Part shown: in pieces, positions 23,799 to 35,040 of the stretch
Layout: every line of letters begins with the position of its first letter
How positions within the stretch are numbered: position 1 is the first letter of the stretch
DNA from: Tigriopus japonicus
Lineage: Eukaryota; Arthropoda; Copepoda; Harpacticoida; Harpacticidae
Direction of reading: 5' to 3'
DNA: 64,000 bases
Assembly (NCBI GenBank): GCA_010645155.1
Contig: JAAGOF010000075.1
Coordinates: forward strand, 165,533 to 229,532
Translations under genes and position numbers: made by a program
The notes under the pieces: model-generated
The model's input: the letters and a program-made list of their open reading frames with translations, nothing else
The model's database searches: none
Told to the model about the DNA's origin: nothing

Positions 23799-26651
23799 CT
23801 CATGGTCGAAGAAAAAACAACAGTGAAAGGATTTTAGTCTTTGAAATATGTTACACATGTTTTGAATCGAACTATGGCACAACAGTGACGCAAATGTTAC
23901 GTTACGTTGAACTGTATTCGTTAAGTTCATTGTGCATCATTTTCAATCGCCTATCTAGTTCAAGATAAACTCGAGTCTATAATGTCTTTGAACAATTCTT
24001 ATTTTGGTCCGACAAATTTTACGTTGATCTATTTTTCGTCAAAACGAAAAAGATGACCGGATCAGTTTCCTTTAGGAAAATCTTTTTGGGTGGGATCTTC
24101 GAAACAAAGCTCATCTGTACGAGGAAGTCCCATTTAACTGAAACTGACGATTTAACAAGTCTAGATGTAATAGATGAGTGTCATAATTGTTAAGTTTCAT
24201 TGAAGGATCGTTTTTTTCTCTTTGAGATCTACAACTAAATGTGTAGGTTCGAGTATTCTGGGTTTCGTTGAATCTAAAATGCTCAGAACTGCACTCACAC
24301 GAAAAAAAGCGCTTGAAATGTCAAAATTCATTGTGTTTTACAAACAAAAAATATGTTGTTCCTCAGCGATCAAAAAAGAACAACAAGAAAACTAAAAAAG
24401 GTGTTTTAAGCCTAAATAGGGTCAGAATATGAAGGCCGACCTACAAACTAAATGGCAGCTTCAAGACCATCCTATTTGCTGTCGAGTCCAACCTTCTCAA
24501 ATGTTTCAACCGTTTATACAAATGACCATAAAAACATTTGCCAGCTTAAACACCAACATTAATTAAATGCATTTATGAATTGATGTGAGCAAATCTTTTT
24601 ATTATGGCGGCAAAAATTCTTTTACATTTTTTTGCTTGGATTCCTCCATCCCACGGTTAAGTTTTGCGATTTTTACTCATAAATTGGCCTTATTGTTAAT
24701 AAAGGACAATTGCAAGCTAAGCCAAGGGCAAGTTTACTTAATTTATATTTATTTAAGTTTATTAAGTTGAAACAAGCAAGGGTTGAGAATGAAGCCTAAA
24801 ACTTATGATCAATTATCTGCATTTTGGCTAAGAGTAGTGAACTTAAGTGAACGAGATATTAATCAACAACAAGTGATGTCTCGTAACAAAGTTGCCAAAC
24901 TTTACCTAGGTGTAATTTGGTTTGAAAGTTTTAAGAATAGGCAAAGTTTAAGTGGTAACAATTCAAATGAAAGAAAAGTTTTTTTGCTTACTCATTGTAA
25001 GCAATACTGAAAATGCCGATTCATCGAAACATGCGTGGAAAAAGTTGGCCGACGAAAAAAAGACCGATTGCTGGTTTGGCCCAAATTGAAAAATTCCCTG
25101 TCCTGAAACCAGTAGTAGGCATGGTACTAAGAAATTTATTTCAAATTTGAGTGGAAATTCCCAAACACTGATGCATATTTCAGACCCAGGCAACCGAGCA
25201 GAACACCTTTCAAATACTGAGTTTTTCAAGACTTGAACAGGGAGGACGGTATACCGTAATCCTTAGTCAAGTCTAGAACAAGTTATATCCCTAATTTCAG
25301 TTTAATTGGTCCATATTTGACCCGAAAAAGCGAAAACCGCCACAGATTGAAAACTCCAATGTTCAAGTCATAAGTATGGATTTTAGATCTGGACAGTACC
25401 ATGTGGGAACAAGTACATGTTCGCGTAAGTCCACAACAAGAAAAATAATCAAAATTGGAGCAATGGGAAAAAGTAACGAGTACTTTTTGGATTCTCGAGC
25501 CGTTACAATTTCGGCATTGTTGAAAGGGAATGGCATTATTAAAATAACTGTAGATCGGTAGTCGTGGACCTTTATTATAGAATAGAAATAAGTTAAGTAT
25601 ATAGTTATTTGATTGAAAATAGAAGAATTGAATTACCCCCAGCCCTGGTGAGAAACAGTCTTGTCTGGTACTGAGAGGAGATTGAAGTGTAGAGAAGGGA
25701 GTAGGATAGAGAGAATACATCCTGACTAATTGGTATTAATTAGTTGGGTGCGGGTTGTGACCATTATGGTTACATTTTTTTTTGCAATAGGGAGCAACTT
25801 ACTCTACCTTCGTTACTTTATTTTTGTTACAATTGCCCAAATGACTATGCACATATTTTGTAGATCAAATTAAGTGATTTGGTGACAAAAATTTGTGACA
25901 AATTGCGGGCCCAAATTTGAAGACAACGTATGTTTCAGCCGTCATCACTTAAGGTCTTCATCAACCAATGACAAACGATTTTCATTGGCACATGACCTTT
26001 TCAAAAAAAATGATTGATTTAATGGTGCAATTTCATCACAAGCAAAAAAGAATTCTTTCGTCACTTGTCACGTATTGTGCCACAACAAGCCGAAAATTAC
26101 ACTAAAACAACCAAAAAAAGCTTATTGAGTCTTTTAGTGATATTGTGTTTGGTAAAACTTTTAAATTTCTTTTAAACTGAGCAATTTTGATTTTGTAGGC
26201 TTAAACTAAGAGTTTCATGAGCAATTCAAACGCCTCTCCTCCAAACCAAATAAGGCATTCAAAGCAACATTGAAGAATGATGAGGTTGAGCGAGTTCAAA
26301 TTGAAAATCTAACGAACTCTCCCCTTCAAGTGAAAGAAAATATTCTTAAAACGCAAATGACCCAAAACGACGCTTCTTTATATTTTAAAATGCATATCTG
26401 TACATATATCGATGACTTCATGAAACATGCTTTCATGTCAAAGAAAAAAAAGCTAATCTCGTTACATTCATGCCTTGCATAGTTGCATTTCCAACCATTT
26501 CATACAACACAAAAGCATCGTCAGCTGATTTCAAGTCCCATCAAAACATTTGTGGCTTAGGTATCTAAAATCCTTGGCATAATCAGGGCATCCAAAGGTC
26601 ACTTTGCTCCCAATGTAGTTCCAGCCCATCGCTCTAGGCGGTCTTCCAATC
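23799..26651. other. Long stretch without a supported gene
   Basis: AT-rich. It must contain the 5' exons of the 23291-23798 gene if that gene is complete, but none could be assigned with confidence. Frames at 24963-25229 and 25283-25720 (minus) lack recognisable family features. Confidence 0.35.
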
Positions 26652-27824
26652 ATGGCTATTGATGTGCTTTTGCGGATAATCAATGGATTGGGCGGTGCCG
26701 TGAGCAAATCGCTCACCACTTTTCTCTCGCTCAATCACCACATTTGTGAAGTCGTTGTAGGGTGTTTCTCTTGGTTTGTAATACTCTTAGGCTCATGGAT
26801 GTCCACCATTGTTCTTGGGATCCGGATTCTCCTCGAAGATTTGTCCATTTTCCTCTCAGAATGCCTGGAATCCTGCCTTTCTTTAAGCGAGTTTATCGCC
26901 TCGGGTTTGGATCACCTTTGTCAGACATTGATTTCTTGCTTGGTTGCCATTCGAAATGGATTCGGATTGATTGGAACGGGAATCCAGAGTCTGTATGAGA
27001 ACACCCTCATGGGAAGTGCCAAAATATGGACGGGAATCGTTCATTTCTCGAATCTTCTGGGTGCCAGTATTATTCTACTTGTAAATCTTGTTCCCAGAAC
27101 ATTGTACATAATCCTCACCAATCTGGGTCAGGTGCTTCAGCGAACATATGAGGCCTGTTTACAGGCCTTTCAGCAAACCGTGATGGCTTTCAAATCAACG
27201 CCAGTGGAAATGTTCATTGGTCTCATATCAGGGGTGTTCATTGCTTATCTCAGTTACCGATTGGTTCGAAAACTTATCCAAGAACGGGACATCACTCCCC
27301 GATGGATACTTGAGACGACTTTTCGGCTCACCCTATTTATTTATTTTAATTTTGTGCGTGGAGCCTTAGCTTTGATTTTGGGTGTCACCCAAGGAGTGTC
27401 TTTGATTTTGTCCCAAATGCACGTCCCACAGTTCCATCACGCCGGAGACAGTGATGCCGATGAAGAAGAGGAACCCGGTCCATTGGCATTTCCTTTGGAT
27501 GATTCAGATCCCGAGGATCAAGAGCGACAATCGCGAAAACGACGAAATTATGATCGATTATTGCTCAGACGAGAAGCTCGACTTCGTCGAGATAACAATG
27601 AAGCTGATGAAGATGTGGAGGATCTCCTCTTTGAGCAAGTTGAACGTGAACGTGAGGACAAGTTGTGTGTGATATGCCAAGATCAGGAGAAGTGCATTAT
27701 GATCTTGCCGTGTCGACATTTATGCATCTGCCAAGGATGTCAAGGACCTTTATTGCAGGCCCAGAATAAGTCTTGTCCTATTTGCCGAAGGATGGTTCGT
27801 CAAACCATCAAAGCCTATTTGTGA
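26652..27824 (+). CDS. RNF26-like multi-pass RING E3 ubiquitin ligase
   Basis: A single intronless frame of 390 residues from ATG (26652) to TGA. The N-terminal two thirds hold several hydrophobic helices: about 36-57, 130-154, 186-204, 222-251. Next comes an acidic/basic cytosolic stretch (DSDADEEEEPG ... RKRRNYDRLLLRREARLRR) and a C3HC4 RING at residues 339-378 (CVIC, LPCRHLCIC, CQG, CPIC), ending QTIKAYL. The order of helices then a C-terminal RING, and the closing CPICRR...QT(I/L)xxYL, match the RNF26 family. These are ER-membrane ligases that shape perinuclear endosome positioning and act on STING in vertebrates. Function here is inferred from the family. The 3' end is tail-to-tail with the minus-strand gene at 27913-28773 (stop codons 88 bp apart). 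Confidence 0.85.
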   Translation: MAIDVLLRIINGLGGAVSKSLTTFLSLNHHICEVVVGCFSWFVILLGSWMSTIVLGIRILLEDLSIFLSECLESCLSLSEFIASGLDHLCQTLISCLVAIRNGFGLIGTGIQSLYENTLMGSAKIWTGIVHFSNLLGASIILLVNLVPRTLYIILTNLGQVLQRTYEACLQAFQQTVMAFKSTPVEMFIGLISGVFIAYLSYRLVRKLIQERDITPRWILETTFRLTLFIYFNFVRGALALILGVTQGVSLILSQMHVPQFHHAGDSDADEEEEPGPLAFPLDDSDPEDQERQSRKRRNYDRLLLRREARLRRDNNEADEDVEDLLFEQVEREREDKLCVICQDQEKCIMILPCRHLCICQGCQGPLLQAQNKSCPICRRMVRQTIKAYL

Positions 27825-27882
27825 CAGACAAGAACAGTGTGAATCGTTGATATGAATGTGATTGATATTTTGTACCCAAGCT

Positions 27883-27888
27883 AATAAA
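27883..27888 (+). terminator. Polyadenylation signal of the RNF26-like gene
   Basis: AATAAA 58 bp after the stop codon, followed by a GT-rich stretch (GTGTGTG). It lies within the 88 bp separating the two convergent genes, so the transcripts probably overlap slightly. Confidence 0.6.
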
Positions 27889-27912
27889 TCAAAGTGTGTG
27901 TAAAGAATGAGA

Positions 27913-28773
27913 TCATTGGTCAGAATCACTAGAGGACGCGGCAAGAGTTTTGAGTAAGCTGGATTGCTGGATTTCGGTAATAATCCGTTGAATTGGGTTT
28001 CCATCTGCAATAAAAAATAATCCGCTTACATAACGAAGAATCACCCATATATAAATACGTTATCCAGAGAACTCAAGTACCCACTCACTTGTATCAATTA
28101 TAATTGGCGAGTAAGTGGACTTGACATAAGAGTCTTGCCAAAGCTGGCAAATTTTCTTTTTGAAAGACTTCACATTCCGCTCACGATGTTCTATGGGCAT
28201 CCTTTGGGCTTCTGGAAACGATTCTTTTTTAAGCATTCAACGCCTTTGTGCAAACAAGAACCCATTCTTACTCATAGCCGATCTCAGATTGCTTGGAAAG
28301 TCCACGATAACATATCTACTTTCTCCCTTGTCCGCCTTGTATTTGTAGATTCTTTTGGTGATTTCAGACCTTTGATTGAATCCGCGTCCAGAAACCGACA
28401 GTTCGTGCAATCCAACCTTGGAAAAAAAAACCTAATATTTGCATAATTGTATGAGGATGCTCAGACATAAGGCTTTAATTTGTACTTCTTCAAATCCATG
28501 TTCCAAGAGGGAGTCTTCGGCAAAAATGCACGAATATGGAATGACAATTAGCACGTCAATGTCGAATTCGATATGCTCGTGGTTTGAGTCTGCAAAGAAA
28601 CTTCAAATTAAGGGAGCTATGAGTGGGACTGTTTTGCAAGTCTTCATCTTACAAATGGGTCTTTCGTTGCAGAAGGCCTTGAGGTAACCATTCCAATATC
28701 CTAAGGCTAAGACCTCGCCGGTCGGGTAACTGATATTGGAGTAAAAGTCCTCCCGATCTAAAGCCGATACCGT
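27913..28773 (-). CDS. Unrecognised gene, last five exons
   Basis: Minus-strand exons: 28653-28773, 28486-28589, 28272-28416, 28089-28211, 27913-28004 (stop TGA). All introns are short (62-84 bp) GT-AG introns and all phases agree, which makes this a real gene although no exon is long. The residues include YSNISYPTGEVLALGYWNGY, FDIDVLIVIPYSCIFAED, GLHELSVSGRGFNQRSE, RYVIVDFPSNLRSAM, KKKICQLWQDSYVKSTYSP, and a C-terminus ending ASSSDSDQ. I do not recognise the family. It looks soluble, with no membrane helix in this part. Upstream exons are not identified. The foldback element at 28843-29929 begins 70 bp upstream of the first exon listed, so it probably sits in an intron. Confidence 0.7.
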
Positions 28774-28842
28774 CTACAGAAAATATTCCAATACAAGTAA
28801 GTGCAAATTTCCAGAACACGGTGGTTAGCTGTGCTCTATGAA

Positions 28843-29929
28843 AGTGTTTGCTCAAATGCCAAGGCTTCCAATTACGATTTTTAATGTCACAGTGTCATAA
28901 TGAAGATATCTTGTGAATACATGCATTTTAAAAGTAGCTCAAGTAACTTTATTGATTCACCTAAAACCATTAAAACCAATATATTTTCCCAAACCATATT
29001 AATAGATATTGAGAGGGTCCTTAGTTATGAGTTGATACGAAATTTGATCAATATCTATTGAGCAGTTGAGTCACTATCCTTACTTGAAGACCTTAAAATG
29101 CATCGAATTATGCCATGAAATGCTCCGGCTATATGTTGCAGTGATTGCCAAGAAAAATAATTTACATTTTCGATGTCGCAAAAATAAATAATAATTTTTC
29201 ATTTCTCCATGATATTGTCTAGTTTGTAAGATTGATATATAATATAACTTAAAACTAACTTATAAGGTATATTTTTGGATTCTTTTTTCTTTGGTACTTT
29301 TATCAAACATTGTAAGATATAAGGTCAAATTTTCGCAAAATTCCAATGCAAACTGTTTGTTGCAAATATTGCACTTCTTGAACCAAAAATTTACGTTGTA
29401 ATTAAAGTTTATTTTTCAAGTATGGGTAGATCACTAATAACTTTTAAATTTATGTAAATCTACTTCATCAAAGATGATTTACGAAAATCTCATTAAAAAG
29501 TGAACACTTTAAGTCAATTTTAAGTTATATTATATATCAATCTTAGAATCAAGACAGAATCGTAGAGAAATGAAAAATTATTATTTATTTTTGCGACATC
29601 GAAAATGTAAATTATTTTTCTTGGCAATCACTGCAACATATAGCCGGAGCATTTCATGGCATAATTCGATGCATTTTAAAGTCTTCAAGTAAGGATAGTT
29701 ACTCAACTGCTCAATAGATATTGATCAAATTTCGTATCAACTCATAACTAAGGACCCTCTCAATATCTATTAATATGGTTTGGGAAAATATATTGGTTTT
29801 AATGGTTTTAGGTGAATTAATAAAGTTACTTGAGCTACTTTTAAAATGCATGTATTCACAAGATATCTTCATTATGACACTGTGACATTAAAAATCGTAA
29901 TTGGAAGCCTTGGCATTTGAGCAAACACT
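28843..29929. mobile_element. Large foldback element with about 410-bp inverted arms
   Basis: The left arm 28843-29255 and right arm 29520-29929 are near-perfect inverted copies (AGTGTTTGCTCAAATGCCAA at one end, its inverse at the other). They surround about 265 bp of non-repeated AT-rich sequence. No transposase is present. No clear target duplication was seen at the ends. The arms differ by a few substitutions and small indels only, which suggests a recent insertion or gene conversion. Confidence 0.85.
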
Positions 29930-30593
29930 AATACAGAAACTTTCTAGAAGAGATCTGAAATCTGAATCTGGAAAAAACTGATGTGCCCCCATTTTATTGT
30001 AGAATACTCAAATTTGAACTTGAGAATTATCAAGCCTAAGATTTCTGCCCCAACTTGAAATCCCCAATTTTTGCCATGGTACTGGCGTGATTATTCCCCT
30101 CAAATTTTGAAAGCTGAAGTGTGCCAGAATCATATTTCTGGGCACTTTCTCATTACTGCTTATTCATTTTGTAATTATGTTAAGATTTGAGACAAGTTTA
30201 CTGTAGTAAACAAGTAATTGCATTATGTGATATTTTTACCACTCTGACCATAACGTAAAATATCTCAAACCGCCATTAATTACTAAAAATTGAGATTTAT
30301 CATCTGAGAATTATCTATAATTATTTATAATAGCCATTCCCATTATTTTGTATCATTATTACATTATCTTTACGTTTTTTTGTTCAACAAAGTTGGAAAC
30401 AAGCACTCCTGAAATCAAAATTGTGTAGTTACTGCAAATTAACATTTTCATTTCCAACTTTACCACCATTTAAGGGAAATTTACGTCTTTAAGTACCAAC
30501 AAGTATAAATCAATGATCAGCATTGAGGAATAATTTGTTTTTTGAGAAAAATCAAATGGAGAATATCACTTTAGCAAGAACCAGATGTTGAAA
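29930..30593. other. No recognised feature
   Basis: AT-rich spacer between the foldback element and the next hAT-like element. Confidence 0.4.
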
Positions 30594-30601
30594 CATATAA
30601 T

Positions 30602-31591
30602 TAGGGCTGAATATTTTAGGTTAACTTTTTGGGCAAATTATGACATAATAAGGTTGCCCAAAACTACGTTTTAGGTTTTTTTTAGGTTGAATAGATTAAA
30701 CCTTTTACAGTGGCTTTTCAGACCAAATTTTGCCTTTTATCTATTGTTTTTCAGCACTTTACTCTTGGCAAGAGTATAAGTAGTTGAGCAGAGACAAAGG
30801 CAATGAAAATTTTATTTGGCAGTGAGGGAAAATGCCAGTATGGAAAATTTTGTGCCAGTGAAATTTGTTAAGCGGCAGAATATGGCAGAAAGTGGCAAAA
30901 ATGCGACCAAAAAAACCAGATCAAAAATTGTCGACCTAAAAAAGGAGATCGGCAATTTTTGACCTAAAATGAGACCGAAAATTGTCGACCTAAACACGAA
31001 GATCGGATTTTTTTTACCTTAAAACGAGTTCAGAAATTTTTGACTTTAAAACGAGTTCTGAAATATTTTACCTTAAAACGAGTTCAGAAAATTTTGACCT
31101 TAAAACGAGTTCAGAAATTTTTGACCTAAAAACGAGTTTAAAAAATTTTCGACTTAAAAAAAGAAATTGAAAATTTACGCCCTAAAAACGAGATGAAATG
31201 ACTGAAAACGAGACGAGAGAAAAATATGACTTCAAAAAATGACAGTGAGCGCCCTTAATTGGCAGTATGTCGGCCTGAAACCACCTGATAAAGCTAATTC
31301 GGTATGTTGATCAGATGAAAAACATTGTGGCTCCCACTCTTCTACTTTCTTCCTTTTTTTTTGTTTTAAAGACACTGGGGTAATTTTCAAGTGGGCTTAG
31401 TCAAATGACTTTAGGGTGAGAAAAAAGTTAATTTTAGGTTGAAAACTTAGTTTTAGGTAAAAATTTCCTGAAAAATGCGAGAAAAAAGTTAATTTTAGGT
31501 TGGAAACTTATTTTTAGGTAAAAATTGCCCAAAAAAGGCGTTTTAGGTTAAAACCTAGGTTTTTATGTAAAACCTAAAATATTCAGCCCTA
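30602..31591. mobile_element. hAT-like non-autonomous element with 8-bp target duplication
   Basis: Flanked by direct copies of CATATAAT (30594-30601 and 31592-31599). The termini are TAGGGCTGAATATTTTAGGT and its inverse. Eight-bp duplications and (C/T)AGGG ends are hallmarks of hAT transposons. Many TTTTAGGTT-type motifs sit near both ends, as in hAT subterminal repeats. No transposase. The middle (about 30830-31270) is the repeat family also seen at 1430-1700, including a degenerate 33-bp-type array of GACCTAAAANCGAGTTCAGA at 30905-31150. Confidence 0.8.
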
Positions 31592-31930
31592 CATATAATT
31601 TATTTACGAATGTAAAATTAGTTTTTTCTCGTCAAAAAAAAAGTCACTCTTCTTCATAGTTTATCAAAAGCTGTGCGAAATTCCATAAAATGTGCTAGGA
31701 TCAGTAAGTTTTTTTCCATAATCCGTTCTTGAAATTTGGCATATATCTGGCATATTCTGAGCCGGTAATGTGGCATATTTTGTCCTTAAATGGCATATTT
31801 TCAAGGGCTTTCTGGCACATTTTTCACCAAAGGACCTGGCAGCACTGATTGAGAGTCTTCTACTGGAAATATTTTAGTTCAAAAATTTTGTTTACTTTTA
31901 TCCATAGCGCTTGAGTAGAATCCCGGCGCT
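31592..31930. other. No recognised gene, GGCATAT-rich
   Basis: Contains several GGCATATTT motifs (31738-31810), similar to the motifs near 16430-16500. Confidence 0.35.
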
Positions 31931-32040
31931 TTTCTGACATCTAGCGTCTCTCGTCAATACAGGACTGAAACCGCAAAACCACCATGTACCAAGACATGCA
32001 TGAGCCGTTAGACAGAATGATTTCGCAATCCACTTTCCAG

Positions 32041-32099
32041 NNNNNNNNNNNNNNNNNNNNNNNNNNNNNNNNNNNNNNNNNNNNNNNNNNNNNNNNNNN
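32041..32099. other. Assembly gap, 59 N
   Basis: A run of 59 unknown bases in an exon-bearing region. Reading frames that cross it are meaningless. Confidence 0.99.
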
Positions 32100-32646
32100 A
32101 GAAATAGAAGGCAAGTGCACCCAAAAGAGGGGTCCAACATTTCCAGTAATAGCCATACAAAATGAGCATCCCAAAACAAGTTAAACCCATGGCACTTTCA
32201 AACCACAAATGTGAAGTCCACCCCTCGGTTCCATTTTTTCGACGTTTGTGTTGTTCCCGTGACTTGTCTCTCAGCTTTGACACCCGCTCTAAAATGTTGC
32301 AATCAGACTTTGAAGTGAAGTTTGTGACATTGATTGGTAGTTGCAGACCTGAGATGCAATTGCAATTGAAAGTACAATTACGTAATTGCAATTACATTTC
32401 CAAGTAGTTGCAATTAATGGTAACCTATCATACCCTTTTGGAGAGGTTGGAGAGAACCAAGATGACCCATAAAGGTGTGCAAAGCCTCGCCCAATCCGAC
32501 CATGGCTAAACATATTAATAGGTCCATGACGTTACAATAAATCCGGGAAAAGATCATGTGCATGCTTCTAAATTGATTTTTCACATTCGGAATGAATGGA
32601 GCCACTAAGGCAATTTTCAGTTTTTCACAATCCAAAATTCTCTTAT
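32100..32646 (-). CDS. Multi-pass membrane protein fragment (chemoreceptor-like?)
   Basis: Two minus-strand exons, 32434-32646 and 32100-32288 (the latter cut by the assembly gap), with AG/GT borders and matching phase 1 at the junction. Residues read FSRIYCNVMDLLICLAMVGL (helix), a charged loop RVSKLRDKSREQHKRRKN, then WFESAMGLTCFGMLILYGYY and WTPLLGALAFYF (helices). The charged cytosolic loop between helices faintly recalls arthropod gustatory-receptor-type proteins, but no family signature is present and I do not assign one. Sequence to the left of the gap (31930-32040) may hold the next exon. Partial at both ends. Confidence 0.5.
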
Positions 32647-33690
32647 CTGCACCAGGGTGACCAGTCATTCCTGACTGAATTCGAACAATCTCAAATAGAT
32701 TAGGAACTAGTCGGACAGATTCGAAATTCTACGAAAAGCTGCAAAATTTGGATTAGAAGGTAGTTTTGGTAAAGACCAATTATGACAAGGGGACAGAAAA
32801 ATAAGTTTGAGCGAAAACTTTGATTCAATACTTCTCTCCCATTTGGCGGCATTTTTACCCTTTCGCAATCTTACCCGCTTTTTTCAACATTTTTGCGCAT
32901 TTTTCAGGATATGTGCAAGATTCAAGAATATTTTGCTCTTTTTCTAACATTTAGGATATATTTCCTCCACTTCTTTTCAAGTGCAGCTTTGGAAAACGAT
33001 CAAATTTTCTTCCCTTTAGGATATTTGAGCTTCTCCAGATTTGTTTGAATTCCAGCCATTTTCTATTCTTAAAGAAATACAATAGTCTCGTCTTTTCAAA
33101 ATACTCCCCACTTCACAAAAATAAACCTTTAAATGGTCACTAGATGTTCAAAAAACTTAAGGCACTACTTAAACCAATTTCCAGAGTCTGCGCCAGAGCA
33201 TTTCGGAACTTTTCAAGAAATGACCAGGGGCCCAATTGTTGCCTTCCTAAGACTAGAAAGTTGAGACTGAAGAAAATTGAAAATGTATTGTATATGTGTT
33301 ACTCCTGATCCACTGGCTTGCATTGTGAAAAGGATTGTCTATCTTTTGTTGAATCAACACTGTTTTATTGTTGAGATTATTCCAGATCATTCTTTTATTT
33401 GTAGAATGACACAAATGTTCTTCTTTGTCTTTGTTTTCAATAGTTAACTGGAGATCTTAAGACAACAGAAGACAGCTAAGTAATGAAAACAGACACAGAG
33501 AGTTTTTTTATTATTATTCAAACAAGGGAAGAATGCCTTGGAATAATCCCAATGATAAGTCTATGTTGCCTTCAAGAAAAGGTAGACGATCAATAATAAT
33601 AAAAATCGAAAATGTGCTTTTTGGCCACCCTGCAGCTGAGAGATGTTTTGGATCCAGCACCAGCAGCTGCTTTCTCACGCAACTTGATTG
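32647..33690. other. No recognised gene
   Basis: AT-rich. 5' exons of the 32100-32646 gene may lie here but are not visible. Confidence 0.35.
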
Positions 33691-35040
33691 AGAAATGCCG
33701 GGGGAGGTTTGAGTGATCTCTCGAAAAATCTTATCGTGGGCGGATGAAAGAAGAGAAAAGGCTTGTTTGGCAACAGTGGGTGGCTCGTGAGAATTTGGGC
33801 AGTTTAAGGGTTTTCGCAATTTACAGACCGCCCTTGTGAATTAGATGCCATGAAAAATGTCGAATTGCAAGTTTGAACACCTTTGGTTTGGATTTTGGAA
33901 AAAATGCACACTTTTTTTGCTCGTTCTTGCACGAGAAAATTCTCAACAAAAAGCCACTTTTTTTTGGGGTAAGTACAAGTGTAAGCACTGATTTGTATTG
34001 TAAAGCTCCAAAACCATCAAGGTACCAAACAAAATGCCGTGTTTTGTACGTGTTTCTCTTCAATATCAAAGGTCTTTTTTAAGTGCTTGCCATTTTTTAA
34101 TCAAAAGAATATTTTTGCAAATTCTTACAAAACCGAGTCAAAATGTCCAAACTTGCAATTCGACATTTTTTGTAGCATCTAAGTCATAAGGGCGGTCTGT
34201 AAAACGTAGTGATGTGACTTGGGCAAGTAATGAGTCATCACAAACACCCCAAGCACAAGTTGTTGACAAGCATTACTTGGGCAATACACCAATACACTTG
34301 GCAAGCTCAAGGAACATTGGAAGATGCAGTTGCCGGCAGTTGCTCTTAGAAGATTTCAGATGCTTGCAGTGTGACTTAGAAGAAAAGAATGTCAAGTTGC
34401 ATTTTCAATGATCTTTTGACCTTAATAATTTAGCAATAAACAGTGGAAGTGAAACAAAAAATATTTTGATTTGGATAGCATTTGCAAAACCATGTTTTTT
34501 CTTTAGTTTCCGTTCTAAGCCACACATGAATACACTTTTCGGCCCAATCAAGAATTAGATTTAACAGTCACACTTGGGAACAAGCTCGGTCACTCAGAGT
34601 TGCTAGAAAAAAATATAAGATGCCAACTCTTTTTTTTTTTGAAATATTCTCAAAAGCTTTTGCATTTCTCGATACAAAAGCTTTGAATTGTGTATTTTCA
34701 TCTAAAAATCCATCCTAACAAGGGCATGGGCCCTATTTCGCTGAAACTTTCTGGTTAATTGAAATTCTGATGCCGAAGGTTTAGTCTTCATTCCTAGCAA
34801 ATTTGGCAAACCTGTAAGGTGGGAAAAATACTTGTACAGGCACCCAAGTAGACCCAAGTTTCGGCAAGTCCAAGGTACTGTACCGGACCGCTTGCCCAAG
34901 CTCCTGTTTGGCTCCCATCACTAGTAAAACGCGAAAACCCTTGCACTGACCAAAATCTTACATTGATGAACAAGCCTTTTCTCTTCTTTCATCCGCCCGC
35001 GATAAGATTTTTGAAGAGATCACTTAAACCTCCACCTGCA
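33690..35040. repeat. Inverted pair surrounding a younger MITE
   Basis: 33700-33765 is the inverse of about 34968-35035. Shared cores are GCCTTTTCTCTTCTTTCATC and GATAAGATTTTTNNAGAGAT. The MITE at 33824-34199 sits between the arms. This may be an older element with inverted ends, but its outer borders are not defined. Confidence 0.5.
33824..34199. mobile_element. Mariner-type MITE, 376 bp, TA duplication
   Basis: TA at 33822-33823 and 34200-34201. Terminal inverted repeats of about 55 bp start CAGACCGCCCTT and include AATGTCGAATTGCAAGTTTG at both ends. No coding capacity. Typical of Tc1/mariner-derived MITEs. Confidence 0.75.

Noticed and set aside
24963..25229. 88-residue minus-strand frame
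   Set aside because: No splice signals or recognisable domain; likely chance.
25283..25720. 145-residue minus-strand frame as a gene or upstream exon of the 23.3-kb gene
   Set aside because: Low-complexity, no ATG in good context, no conserved motif or matching splice phase.
31898..32391. Frames spanning the N run
   Set aside because: Unknown bases translated as X; only the exon part supported by splice borders was kept.
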